This document shows, in pieces, positions 1-13,609 of a stretch of 64,000 bases of DNA. Source of the DNA: Exophiala sp. HKRS030 (taxonomy: Eukaryota > Ascomycota > Eurotiomycetes > Chaetothyriales > Herpotrichiellaceae); NCBI GenBank assembly GCA_023897205.1, contig JAHWDD010000004.1, positions 4,340,001 through 4,404,000 of the forward strand, in the 5' to 3' direction. The first letter of the stretch is position 1, and every line of letters starts with the position of its first letter. The notes beneath the pieces were generated by a model, which was given only the letters and a program-made list of their open reading frames with translations, was not told the origin of the DNA and did not search any database. Both the position numbers and the translations under genes were made by a program.

Positions 1-1577
1 GTAAACGACTTGGCCGTCTCGTCGGGGTTCTTGAAGTACCCCGTGAACACGCTCGAACCGCGCAAGAGCAACTCACCGCGCGGGTACGGCTTGTCCTCCA
101 CCGTGTAGTCCATGTCGGGGACCGAGAGGAGACAGGCTTCGTTGCACGGCGTCACGGCGCCGCAGTTGCCCACGCTAAAGTCGTCGACTGGCTGTGTCAA
201 GGCGATCGCATACGTCTCGGTGAGACCGTAACCTTGGAAGACGCGTGCGGAGAAGACAACACGCAGGAACTGCTGTAGAGAAGGATCCAACGGTGCACTT
301 CCGGAAACCATGGTCCTTGCACGCTCGAGTCCGAAGGCGGACGCGACCTTCTTCCCCCATATACGATCGTAGACCGGGTGCGAGTATGTAGGGTTTGGCG
401 TGGTGCTGGGGTTTGCGTTCGCAAGCTTCGTACGCACAATGTACCTCGACAAACTGCCTTTTACGCCAGGCTGTTCTACGGTGTTCGCCTTGATGGCGCC
501 GCCGAAACGGTTGAACAGTCTGGGCACCGAGGCAAAGGTGGTCGGTCTGATGGCTTTGAGGTCCTCGACGAGTTCGAGAGGGTTACCGTGGAAGTAACCT
601 ATCCGCCCTGCCGACCAGAGTGCCGTGTGTTCAAGGAGACGTCCGTAGATATGGGCGAGTGGTAGGTACGAGAGTGTGCTAGATTTATTGTCTGCGGCGG
701 AGCTAACGAGAGAAGATGAGGTCGCCGCAACGGCCATGGCGTGGGTGAGCACGACGCCCTTGGGAGGTCCTGTGGTGCCGGAGGTGTAGTTTATCGTGAT
801 CGGGTCAGCCGGTCGAGGTGGGTTGACGGGTCGATCGAGCGACGCACCCAGCTTCTCAACGGTGTCGAGAGAGTATATCTTCAACCCTACATCCGCGGCA
901 AACTTGTCCAGGAGGGCTTGCTTGGAGAGTTCCGGCTTCTCACTGCCCGATTCCAGAGGGTCGATGACCACCAGCATCTTCAAGTTTGACAGTCTAGGCT
1001 TGAGCTTCAACAACGTCGGGACGTGGGACAGTGAACACACCACGCAGGCCAGGTCGGCATGTCGGATGATGTACTCTGATGTATCTGGGCCGAGGGTGTC
1101 GTACAGCGAGACCGAGAAGAGCGATTGAGACATGCATGCGAGATCCGTCAGTTGCCATTCCGGTCTGTTCTGACACCATAGACCGATCCCGTACTGCGTC
1201 CCTGTGATTCCTTCTCTTGCGTGTATCTCGACGAGGCCAACGCCAAAGTCCTTGCGACGTTTCGCTACCGTCTCGTAGTCCATCCATTCGTAGGCGCCGT
1301 AGGCATTTTTGGAAGAGTCCCACGGCCGCCACCCAAGACAAGGGGAGTGAGGATATCGCTGAGCAGAGTGTTCAAACATGTCATGCCCGGTGAGGACGGA
1401 GTTATCGAGGGTCTGGAGAGTGCCATCGGGGCACTTGCAATGCCGATAAACAGAGGTTCGTCCATCGACTTTGGAGTTTGGGACAGTCAGAGAATAGGGC
1501 TGGCCTTTGGGTGGTGGTATGCGATACTCGGCGGCCTTTTGGAGGTGGGCAGGCGTTGATGAGAGGAAAGACGGCAT
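1..1577 (-). CDS. Long-chain acyl-CoA synthetase, 3' end missing
   Basis: The frame is open from ATG at 1577 to the window edge (about 525 residues, C-terminus outside) with no intron. The enzyme activates fatty acids to acyl-CoA through an acyl-AMP intermediate. Seen: the AMP-binding signature YTSGTTGPPKG at about residues 261-272, then SYLPLAHIYGR, the SGSAPLDP stretch, and the adenylate-binding motif GYGLTE near residue 447. The visible end carries RGELLLRG and TGYFKNPDET, as in Faa-type eukaryotic synthetases of about 700 residues, so roughly 170 residues are lost. The eukaryotic long-chain type is clear. Peroxisomal or other location cannot be judged because the C-terminus, where a PTS1 would lie, is absent. 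Confidence 0.9.
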   Translation of the reverse strand, partial: MPSFLSSTPAHLQKAAEYRIPPPKGQPYSLTVPNSKVDGRTSVYRHCKCPDGTLQTLDNSVLTGHDMFEHSAQRYPHSPCLGWRPWDSSKNAYGAYEWMDYETVAKRRKDFGVGLVEIHAREGITGTQYGIGLWCQNRPEWQLTDLACMSQSLFSVSLYDTLGPDTSEYIIRHADLACVVCSLSHVPTLLKLKPRLSNLKMLVVIDPLESGSEKPELSKQALLDKFAADVGLKIYSLDTVEKLGASLDRPVNPPRPADPITINYTSGTTGPPKGVVLTHAMAVAATSSSLVSSAADNKSSTLSYLPLAHIYGRLLEHTALWSAGRIGYFHGNPLELVEDLKAIRPTTFASVPRLFNRFGGAIKANTVEQPGVKGSLSRYIVRTKLANANPSTTPNPTYSHPVYDRIWGKKVASAFGLERARTMVSGSAPLDPSLQQFLRVVFSARVFQGYGLTETYAIALTQPVDDFSVGNCGAVTPCNEACLLSVPDMDYTVEDKPYPRGELLLRGSSVFTGYFKNPDETAKSF

Positions 1578-2585
1578 GATGACGATGGACTCTAAGTAGG
1601 AAAGAAGCCCGTTGAGAAAGTGGTGAGGTGGAAGTGTTTTTGTCCGGGTATCAATGCAGGGATGAGGTCAGCGGGCGAGGATCAGCAGCCCGGTGGACAA
1701 GTAATCAAGGGACAAGTCGGGGAGAAGACAAGATCAGTTGTCACGAAAGGGAGAAGAAAGAAGATGACATCCAAAGAGGTGAGATTGTACCGACCATTTG
1801 AACACGGTGACACCAAAAATGGCAGAGATGAAAGGGAAGATGAAGTTGACTGGCAAACAATCGGTTAAAGCAATCATCATGATTGCGGTCACGCAGTCGG
1901 CGATATTGCCATCCTGGAGTCAGTGCCAAATGCCAATGTCATGATTGATCCACGACTTGTTGCTGGAGCTGCAAACTTGGAGCCTCGGCATCACATTGAG
2001 TGGCACGAGCTCGCAACAAGACGAAGCTCTTCAGGCAGATCAGATTCGGGGCGTCCGGAGCACCGTTCCTGAAGAGGATATATCTCCCTTTCTAGGGCCG
2101 GAGGGGTGTGTCCGAGTATATGGGGCTGAATAACGATATAACCCTGCTGTACTCCGTATAGCAAGGGTTGTTTTATCACTGACCATGGAACTATTACACG
2201 ATATCTGAGTTCTGAGGACGACTTCGTGTTGTAGATCTGGGAGGGTGTTTTATGCAGGGTTTGGCCGGATCATGTGAAAATTCCGGAGATACAGCGGACA
2301 CATGTGAGAATTCTACATTCATTCTCGAACAACGAGGATATTCTGTAACTACCGATTGGCTGCCCCGAAATTCATCCCCCTGCACCACCTATACAGTAGG
2401 TACATGTGCAACTACTTAGCCATGATGATGTAAATACTTGTGCCCGTCCTGCCTGTCCCTATTTCTAAATCGGCGAGGGAAGAGTTTATCATCAAAGATT
2501 TGGTCCTATTCAGATCCCAACGATTATCAGACGCTGTCTCTCTTACGGACTTTGTGAAATCTCATGGATAGAAAAAGCAATGGAA
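1578..2585. other. Intergenic: acyl-CoA synthetase promoter and cysD downstream region
   Basis: No credible gene is seen. The region lies upstream of the acyl-CoA synthetase start and beyond the stop of the sulfhydrylase gene. It holds one exact copy of the dispersed word TACTCCGTA at 2150-2158. Confidence 0.6.
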
Positions 2586-4999
<2,414 letters not shown>

Positions 5000-6536
5000 A
5001 TGGGTATACAGAAGGACAACAGCTCCTTCGGGTGGCTAATGCCCGGCCGGGGTAAAAAGCCAGTCTTACTCAAGTATCGCTCAAATAAGACTTTCATCCT
5101 GTTTGCAATGTGCTGGTCGGTCTTTACTGTAAGCATGATTGTACCTGTACCTGTATGTCGTACTGATCCCTGAATAGGATGTCTTTTTGTACGGGGTGAT
5201 TGTTCCCGTCATACCATTCGCTCTACGGGACCGTCTTCATGTGTCAGCTGAGGATACCCAGCACTGGGTTTCAGTCCTGCTGGCCGTTTATGCTGCAGCC
5301 CTGCTATTCTTTTCGCCAATATTTGGTTACCTTGCAGATTGGGCCGACTCACGTAAGACATCATTGCTTGCCGGACTCTTCATCTTGGCTGGCTCAACCC
5401 TCATGCTATGCTTGGGGAAGACAATCCCAGTCTTGGTGGTTGGACGGATGTTGCAAGGTGCTTCAGCGTCCGTGGTCTGGGTCGTTGCCCTTGCCTTGCT
5501 AGCTGATACTGTCAGCGAGGAGGAGTCGGGGCAGGCCATGGGTTATGTGGGAATGGCCACATCTTTGGGCGTCTTGGTTGCGCCTCTCATCGGTGGAGTT
5601 GTCTACGAACGGTCAGGATACTATGCCGTGTTCGGAGTAACATTTGCTGTCATTGGGGTTGACATACTGTTCCGTCTCGCCTTGGTCGAGAAGAGACATG
5701 CTGCTAGATGGCTAGAAGCAGAAACACCCTCGGCGTCAGCAGCACTCTCTCATAACGACGTCGAGCTTCAGAATCGCCACGAACCAGAGATCGATGCCAG
5801 AAAGGAGGCGGGGAGCAGCACCACTGCCCCTTCTGCTGTCGCATCCCCCAAACGAAAATTACCACCAATACTTGTTCTCCTCAAGTCACGTCGCATCCTG
5901 GTAGCGTTCTGGGGCAGCATGGTGGTGTCGATGACAATGACTGCTATCGACTCGACCCTCCCTCTGTTCGTACATCAAATCTTCGGCTGGGATTCACTCG
6001 GAGCCGGACTTGTCTTTCTCGCTCTGATTGCTCCGACTTTTGTCGGGCCTCTCATAGGTTATTGGACAGACAAATATGGCCCTCGCTGGTTTGCAGCGTC
6101 AGGGCTGCTCTTCTGCGTACCTTTTTGGGTGTTGCTGAGGCTCATCGACCATGACAACACCAACCAAATAGTTCTTCTCTGCGCACTGCTCGTCCTTCTA
6201 GGCGCTGCGACCACTCTTGTAATGATATCCTTGATGGCAGAGTTTAGCAAGGTCTGCGATGCGAAGGTGCGGCAAGATCCCGATTTATTCGCAGGAAAAT
6301 CGGCCTATGCGCAGAGTTATTCAATCTTCAACGTGGCCTGGGCAGCAGGCAGTTTACTTGGACCTTTGATTGCAGGTGCAATAAAATCATCATCCGGCTG
6401 GAAAACAATGACCTGGACCATGGCTCTTTGGTGTGCGGTTGGAGTTTTGCCCACGATCATTTGGTCGGGCGGAAGGATCAAAAAAGGGAAGAGACCAAGC
6501 AACAGCGGTGGCATCCTAAGCGAAGAAAGCACATAG
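5000..6536 (+). CDS. MFS transporter, DHA1 type (vesicular amine transporter-like)
   Basis: Exons 5000-5128 and 5178-6536 give 495 residues; the 49-nt intron falls after the first transmembrane residues (WSVFT, then DVFLYG). It is a 12-helix proton antiporter-type carrier of the plasma or vacuolar membrane. Seen: YGVIVPVIPFALRDR in helix 1, the loop 2-3 motif in GYLADWADSRKTSLL, GRMLQGASASVVWV in helix 4, and GYVGMATSLGVLVAPLIGG as the antiporter motif C. A hydrophilic central loop (about residues 210-265) separates the two six-helix halves. The substrate is unknown; multidrug or amine export is the usual guess for this subgroup. Confidence 0.9.
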
Positions 6537-7357
6537 AAAAGGGGGTTTCGTAGAGTCTGGAGTTGTATGTTGTCGGCTAATATGCATTTCATGTTGCACA
6601 TCAACAATTCAGGGTGTTACCACGAACCGCGGACACTTTAAGCAGCCAGACAAGTCGTTTGACTCACCACACCCAAAACTCTTCCATTGCGCTGTTTTTG
6701 ATGTGGTTGTGTTTTTCCTCTCCAATCATTATGTCTACTCATATTGCTAGCTCAGACAATGGTGTTTCTTTTGGCGGTTGCTGCTGCTCCAATCAAATGG
6801 ACGACAAAGCTGCCATTATGAAACGCAGATTCTTGCAGTTGCGCGACTTTGATTATTGTTTGATTGGACTTTCCTCGCCAGTTTCATCTCAATTCTATTG
6901 ACTGCCATCATCTTCAAACGTGTTTCCTCTTCTTGCATCACGGTCAGCCAAAGGTCGCCTTCATTCACGATGCTTTGAGGACATGTTTCAAACGCCAATC
7001 TCCATGCGCGCCGTTTGACTGATACAACATGCTTTCCACTGTACAAACTATTGAACGCATTCTGCCGTATTTATGAGTACCGGTCTCGCATCTTTTTCTC
7101 ATGGTGTTGAACTCTCCTGGTCACAGAAAACTGACAAAATCCTCTTCCCTTTGCCGGGAGTGCGCAACACGTCTCGCCTCTCCCGCATTGATTTGATATC
7201 TTGAGACGGCTTTTTTCCCCTTGCATTCCATTCTCCCCTCACCTTTCAGGCAAAGAGAGGGCTTTCTTCTTGCATCATCTCAAGGTTGACTCTTCCAAGC
7301 TGTCACTCTCATACATCAGACTTTCATAATCGGCATCGGCCCTTTTCTGCATACATC
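6537..7357. other. Intergenic region
   Basis: No gene recognised. The last part (about 7150-7357) is pyrimidine-rich with repeated CTTTTC/TCTCCC tracts, as is common just upstream of fungal start codons. Confidence 0.5.
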
Positions 7358-7965
7358 ATGAAGATGCGTTTGGATCCTATGCTTGTGGTCCGCGGCCTAC
7401 AGGGCGTCCTGGCCTTCATAGCCATGGCCGTGGGAGCGACTGGTTCGTTGACCTTTCTTCGCGTCCCATCATGCTAATTACAAAACAGTTGCGAACGTCC
7501 TCAACTCTCATAGCCCTGAAATTCATGTTCCAGGCACTGTCATCTTCTACATCTTCACGGCTGTGTTTACCTTGCTCATTACCGTCCCCTATACCATCAT
7601 CGCACCACGGTATTTCCCGACTCTGGCTCATCCATACGCAATGCTTGCGGCAGAAGCCATCACTTCGGTCTTTTGGCTGTCCGGATTCGCCGCCATGGCC
7701 GACTTTCTGAGGAGGTCTACCGTCTGTGACGTTGGTGCGTGCGCATCGACAAGGGGAAGTGTGGTAGTTGGCGTGTTTGAATTGTGAGTTTTGCCAACTC
7801 TCCTCATTGCCTGCACTGGCTGACCGCATTGACAGCCTACTTTTCGCTGTCACCGCTTTCTTTGCATTCTCTCACGTCTTCCTCGGGGACAGATTTGCTG
7901 GAAAGAAGACGAACAACAAACAACTAGAAGAGTCGAGATCATGGTCGGGCGCGGAGCAAGTGTAA
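7358..7965 (+). CDS. Small four-helix membrane protein, MARVEL-domain-like
   Basis: Exons 7358-7442, 7489-7783 and 7836-7965 give 169 residues. The introns are 46 and 52 nt; the first has a GCTAAT branch site and a weaker GTTCGT donor. Seen: four hydrophobic segments, roughly residues 10-32 (VLAFIAMAVG), 42-64 (VIFYIFTAVFTLL), 73-97 (SVFWLSGFAAMADFL) and 125-144 (LLFAVTAFFAFSHVF), then a short polar tail. Four helices with an RGLQ start and a SVFWLSGFAAMADFL third helix match fungal MARVEL-domain proteins, which sit in plasma membrane or vesicle domains. No catalytic motif exists. The family call rests on topology and length, so it is moderate. Confidence 0.75.
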
Positions 7966-8546
7966 AGACACAACGAAAATTAAGCCCATGAGGTAAAATA
8001 GGTTTATCAAAATTATGTCATGCCAGGGAAGGGCATCGAGGGTGGTGGAAGTCCACAAAATGCGGGCGCAAGTATTGTTGTATACATACCTGCTCCTTGC
8101 TGTACTGTAACAATATGCTTCAACTTTTAAAATCCAAGCCATCAACCAGCGAGGTCCATCACACTGGTGCAACGTTCCAGCTTCCTTGAAAATATTTTAC
8201 TTTGGCCCTCAATCCCTTGACCAGTTAATTTACTAGTCATAGACCACTGATGAAATGGCTAGTTAGAAGTGGTATATGTTCATGAGAGGCGTGGAACGTG
8301 CGAATCAACCTGGCAGCGGGCTTTACTCGTAATTGATGATTGATCTTCTATCACCGCTAGCCTTGAGGGGCCTTGTAGAGAGAATGACCATCGTACATGC
8401 CGATTTTTGCATATCTCATGATTCCGTTCAGTCTTCACTCCTTCACTCTATGGACCGACTCTTGTCATATCGAGATAAGTGACCACACTTGAAGGCATCC
8501 GCCAGAATTCCTATGAGCGTGTCGGTGGTACTCCCACAATCATTCC
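7966..8546. other. Convergent intergenic region
   Basis: This lies between the 3' ends of the MARVEL-like and glutathione transferase genes. Nothing recognisable is present. Confidence 0.5.
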
Positions 8547-9613
8547 TTAGTTTCCGGTGGCATATTTTGCCTTTGCCTTTGGAAGTCTCTCGATGATGCG
8601 CGGGATGAAGTATTCCTTGTCCCAAGTCGCGAGGACGGAGGGATGCTCGGCGCAGAGTTTCATCCAGCGCGCGAAAAACGGCAACGTGGGCCCCGTCATA
8701 CGTTCGCCGAGGGAGGAAGGTAAGATTTCGCCGTTTGCAAAATCGTACAGGCGAGTCGTAAAGGGGGCGGTCATTGCCTAGAATGGGAAAGATGGTGAAT
8801 TTAGTAAAAGGGAAAAGGGTCGGTTCGAGGATCATAACAAGACATGAATAGAGAGGGGGCGGGGGCGTGAGATAAAGACAATAGGGTAGTTGGTCGGGAA
8901 GGCATTTACCTCGACGAGAGTCAGTTCTTTACTGTTTGCGAAATATGGCGCAGCTTCTGCGAGTAGAGGTTCAATCTCCTTTTCGAGGAGGGCGATGCAA
9001 TCGTCAACCAACTTTTCTTTGGCCTGGACGTCTTCGGTGCCCACGATCTTGAACATGAACGGATTGATCTTGGTGAAGTAGGTGTCTACGAAGAAGGCCA
9101 TGCGGTATCGTACATGGGCCTTTCCGACGTCGTCGATCGATGGTGGTGACGAGGGGCCGGTGGGGAGGGTCGGGAGAAGAGATGATGATGGGTAGAGATC
9201 CATCAGAAAGGAGACGATGGGTCCCGACTCTGTGAGGGTCAGAGTCGGGGATGAGGGTGAAGCGGTGTACTGAAAGACTGGGACGAGGCCGCGCTGGCAG
9301 TGCGAAAAATGAAGTGTGATTAGTTTTGAGGCTAGTAGTGATGGTCTTCAAAGTGTCGGATTGCCCAACCTCTACATGGCAGGACGGCCTGGTTGCAAAG
9401 AGGACAAGGACGGGTGTCTGTACTTACTGGGTTCATCTTTAGAAACCACTCTGGCCTCGCGTTGTCCAGGTCAACGAGGACTTCTTCATATGGCAGACCA
9501 AGTTCTTTCAGGACGATCTGCACCCGATGACACCAGCCACAACCATGGTTGGTGTACATCTTGATCTTGGGGAATTGGCCATTGTTCTGGTTGGTAGCTG
9601 TGGTGAGGGACAT
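8547..9613 (-). CDS. Glutathione S-transferase with thioredoxin-type CxxC active site
   Basis: Exons 9613-9428, 9293-8910 and 8777-8547 give 266 residues. The two introns (134 and 132 nt) are long for this window but both are phase 0 with proper GT..AG ends. Seen: an N-terminal thioredoxin fold with NHGCGWCHRVQIVLKELG near residues 19-36, then LVDLDNARPEWFLKMNP, RGLVPVFQY, and TESGPIVSFLMDLYP, which binds the glutathione gamma-glutamyl group. A helical C-terminal domain follows (TKINPFMFKIVG). The CxxC resembles glutaredoxins and omega/GTO-class transferases, suggesting thiol transferase or dehydroascorbate reductase-like activity. It lacks the SSxxxxR motif of zeta-class maleylacetoacetate isomerases. 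Confidence 0.85.
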
Positions 9614-10992
9614 GATTGCCGGGAATGTGGAAGGTAAATGAGAGAGGATAGGATAGAGAGCAGTCTTCAAGATCAGATTCAGGTGAATGGGTAATGGGAA
9701 GTGTCACAGGTCCAGGCAGGTCACGTTTTGCCGCGTGAGACTGCTTAGGAAATATGAAGAAAAGAAGAACAAAGGAAGAAGGGCGCATGGGAAGACCAGG
9801 GCTCATTCTTAAGGGCAGAGAGGTGTCAAGCCATTCCCACTAGTCTTTCTCTCGATCCTGAATTTTATCTAGCCGCGGACGAAAGTCGACCGAAACTTCC
9901 CTTCCGCGGTGTGACATACATTGGAATGTCTTCAGCGCATGTTGTTACATGCTAATGATTATTGAAAGTTCGTTGCAATTTCGTTGTGTCTATAAAACAA
10001 TGGTGTCGAACGAGTATCAGGAGGTCGATAGTTGATGTAAGGCTGTGATTGAAAGTTGTCAGTCTGATGGCGAAGATGTGAGCACGCTTGAGCATGAATC
10101 ACGTGATTTTTTTGTCCGCCGAGTTTCTCGGTGTTGTGTTCCAATGTACAAGAATACGGCGGAGTATTTGGTATCTAGCATCGAAGTTGGGGCAATGGCA
10201 TCGTCTATCATAATAAACAGCTGTCTACGGAGTACCTCGGGCGGAACTTGAGATGTGAGTATCTCGTAAACTCATGACCGCATCAATGCTATCAAATGCA
10301 TAATCAGTCACAATAACGTCTTAAATTCAGCCTGTTTCGTGATTTGTAACAGACTGGTAGGTGAGTGAACTTGCTCCGTGATAAGTATGGTTCTTGCTCC
10401 AAAGGTATGCTCCGGCGAGGAAAACAGTGGTGTACAATAAATCCTTCGGTAGAACAGAGTGCGTGCTTCTTCAGTATGTCTACAAGTACGTCTCATTTCA
10501 CAGGCAGACTCGCGAGAGCCGTGATTGACCATGGTGTTAATCGCCTATCTGACCACCCAGGCTCAGTCCGAAGATCGACCGGGTCAATGCATCATCGACT
10601 TTGCAAGCTTGTCGAGAGACTTGTTCTTCCTCATCTCTCCCGCCCCCCGCCACCGACTTATGCTGGGGAACAAGGCAAAGTCGGTATATTTACGAGCTTC
10701 CCGAAACAGTTACTCCGTACCCTCTACAACCATGGAGACTATACACAATGCGGATGCGGGGGTGATACATTCATCTTTAGGCTATATTCAAGCTTCAATC
10801 ATCCTTCTCGGCCTGATGCCTTTTGCCTCCGCAAGCCCCAGACCATGTCCATGTCGATCACCTGCAACCCATTTCCTCCACGTCCACCGGGTTCTTACCA
10901 CAATGGGGCCAAATGTGTACCTCGGAGGTTCAGTATAAGATGGTAGCTATCAAGATGTTGTTTGTGTGGCCCTCTGAAGGCACTCACCAACC
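9614..10992. promoter_or_regulatory. Divergent intergenic region between GST and GH51
   Basis: 1.38 kb between divergent starts. Overlapping frames at 10365-10946 and 10525-10938 show no domain or sensible composition and are treated as non-coding. Two exact copies of the TACGGAGTA word occur, at 10226-10234 (+) and 10711-10719 (reverse). Confidence 0.5.
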
Positions 10993-13385
10993 ATGGTTTC
11001 GTTTTGGGTATTGGTAGCCCTGCTCCAGCTCAGCACTGCGACGTGGGCACGAAGTGTTACCAGGGCACCAGCGAAAAGACAGTCGTATGACTTCATCAAT
11101 ATTACTCAGTACAACAGTACTCCCAGTCCCGTTGAGGTCAGCGTTGCACTAAATGCCGGAGGAAGGAATCAGACCGCACCTCTGCTGTATGGTTGGTGAG
11201 TAATCTTTTTTCGGGTAGCTAAACATCAATGACCATCTAGCTGACCAGAAGTAGGATGCATGAAGACATCTCGCATTCTGGTGATGGAGGAATCTACGGC
11301 GAGGCTCTAGTGAACCGCGCCTTTCAAGGCTCTGGGGCAACCATTGGCCCTCTACCGGGTATTCCAGGCAGTAGTGTCCAATATTCCGAGAACCCAATAC
11401 TACCATGGGGTCCGGTCATCACTGGCTGGCGAGGTATTGGAGGAGTCAATCTCAGCTTGACACTTCTTCATCCCTTGTCCGATGCTCTGCCGGTTGCCTT
11501 GCAGATGGACATCCCCTGGGACGCTTCGGGTGAAGTGGGAATTCTAAACGAAGGCTGGTGGGGGATAGACGTTCGTCCTGGGACATACAACGCGTCTTTT
11601 TACATCTTGTCCAACAAACCACGCAACAACGGGACCTTGTCTCACATCGATGTGTCCTTACGATCGAATCTGACGGACGACGTTTGGTGTACTTCCAGTA
11701 TGTCGTTCGGGGAAGGGCAGAATATCTCGAGCTTTGAATGGAAACAGTATGATGTTCAACTCGGCAATACCGTCAAGGCTCCAAATTCGAACAACACTTT
11801 CGCCATTACCTTTGACGCGAGTGAAGTCGCCGGGAACACGTACTATTTCTCCCTCGTGAGTTTGTTCCCAGAGACGTACATGAATCGGGCAAACGGAATC
11901 CGCAAAGACCTCGGTGAAGCCATTGTGGGTCTTGGTTCCAAGGTGTTGCGATTCCCTGGAGGCAACAACATTGAAGGATACAGCATCGATCAACGATGGA
12001 AGTGGAACGAGACTATTGGCCCACTTAAAAACCGCAAGGGTCGCGTGGGCGACTGGGGTTATACCAACACCAACGGTCTAGGACTCATGGAATATCTGGA
12101 GTTCTGTGAAGATGGTGGTATTGAACCTGTTCTTGCCGTGTATGCAGGCTTCTCTCTCGACATCTGGGGCCAAGACGGTGTTTCGTTCCCCGAGGACCGC
12201 ATGGGCGATGTACTTCAAGACATTCTGAACGAGCTCGAGTACGTCACCGGCGATGCGAGCACCCAATACGGGGCCCTTCGAGCTTCTCACGGTCATCCTG
12301 AACCTTTTGCTCTCAACTATGTCGAAATCGGGAACGAAGACTTCTTCAGCTCGACGTATCCGTACCGTTTCCCGATACTCTACAACGGCATAAAGCAGGC
12401 CTACCCGAACATAACTTTGATTTCTACGACGTTCGATGAGAACGCTGATTACAACATCACGGTAAGTCTAGGTTTACTCCCCACAAATTGTCTCGTCCCC
12501 CACCGGGCTCACCTATGTAACCTGACTGACTTGTGTGTCTTTCCTACTAGATCCCAGCCGGAGGCATGTGGGACACTCACCACTACGAAGAGCCGAGCTA
12601 CTTCATCGAACACTTTGACTTTTTCGACAACTGGCAAGAGTCGACCGGCAACGCCGACGTGACCGTGTTCGTGGGCGAGTACTCTGTTTTCCAGGTCGAC
12701 ACGCCCGACGGCGTGGTCAACTACTCGATGCCTCTGGGCGAGCACATCTTCTACCCGACCCTGATGGCCGCCATCGGCGAAGGGGTGTACCTGCTGGGCG
12801 CGGAGCGGAACCCGAACGTGGTGAAGATGTCGGCGTACGCACCGAGCCTCGTCAACCTGAACTGGCAAAATTGGACCCCCGATTTGGTGGCGTTCACTGC
12901 GGATCACGACCAAACCGTCCTGAGCGCCAGTTACTACCTGCAGCAACTGTTTGCCTCGTACCGCGGCACGCAGACGCTCCCCGTCACCACCAACCAAGGA
13001 GACTACAATCCTCTGTGGTGGGTCGCCACGGCCACGGAAGGTGACGGACAGGTATATTTCAAAGTCATCAATTCTGGAAACAGTAGTGTTCCATTGACGG
13101 TGGATTTTGACAAAGGGTTCAATGCTGTCAATGGGACTATATTGGTGAGTATTTTCTCCTTCTCATTGTCTTTTTACTTTTACACCGTAATCCAAATCAA
13201 CTAACTTCATTATTTTCCAAACCTAGACACATTCTGATATAGGAGCGTTCAACTACATTGGCAACGCGACCGCCGTCTCATCCGCACCCATCACGGATCT
13301 ACCGGCTGATTCGGCGGGACAGACGACCTTCACTTGGGCCGTTCCACCTTGGTCGATTAATGTGTTGGAGTTCCAAATGACATGA
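10993..13385 (+). CDS. Secreted alpha-L-arabinofuranosidase, GH51
   Basis: Exons 10993-11195, 11255-12461, 12551-13144 and 13227-13385 give 720 residues. The protein removes arabinose side chains from arabinoxylan and arabinan outside the cell. Seen: a signal peptide (VLVALLQLSTATWA), the N-terminal carbohydrate-binding-like region containing WMHEDISHSGDGGIYGE, VLRFPGGNNIEG, the acid/base glutamate in NYVEIGNEDFF near residue 427, and the nucleophile glutamate in VFVGEYSVF near residue 511. The C-terminal all-beta domain ends VPPWSINVLEF. Many N-x-S/T sequons fit an extracellular glycoprotein. The length and order match fungal AbfA-type GH51 enzymes. Confidence 0.93.
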
Positions 13386-13609
13386 ATCTGATGGTACGAA
13401 AAAAAGCTTAACCGAAGAGCTAAAGATGGATTAATAGCCGTGAGAAGGTATAGGAAATAGTTTGTTAGACGTTTACGTGGTTCTTACGTACTGCGAGATA
13501 CTATCAAGACACAGATATTATCATTATCAAAGAGTAATTGGACACTTGGATGTAGATCAAAAAGTCAATCAACTAATTGACTCAATCGATTCATTCCTTG
13601 AGGTTTTGT
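13386..13609. other. Convergent intergenic gap
   Basis: 224 bp between the 3' ends of GH51 and the PDR transporter. It must hold both polyadenylation regions; no clear hairpin is seen. Confidence 0.4.

Noticed and set aside
8547..9613. Glutathione transferase as the missing maleylacetoacetate isomerase
   Set aside because: It has a CxxC omega-type active site, lacks the zeta-class SSxxxxR motif, and is 19 kb away from the cluster.
10365..10946. 193-residue plus-strand frame upstream of GH51
   Set aside because: Overlaps a second frame of similar length, has no domain, and composition looks random; promoter DNA is more likely.
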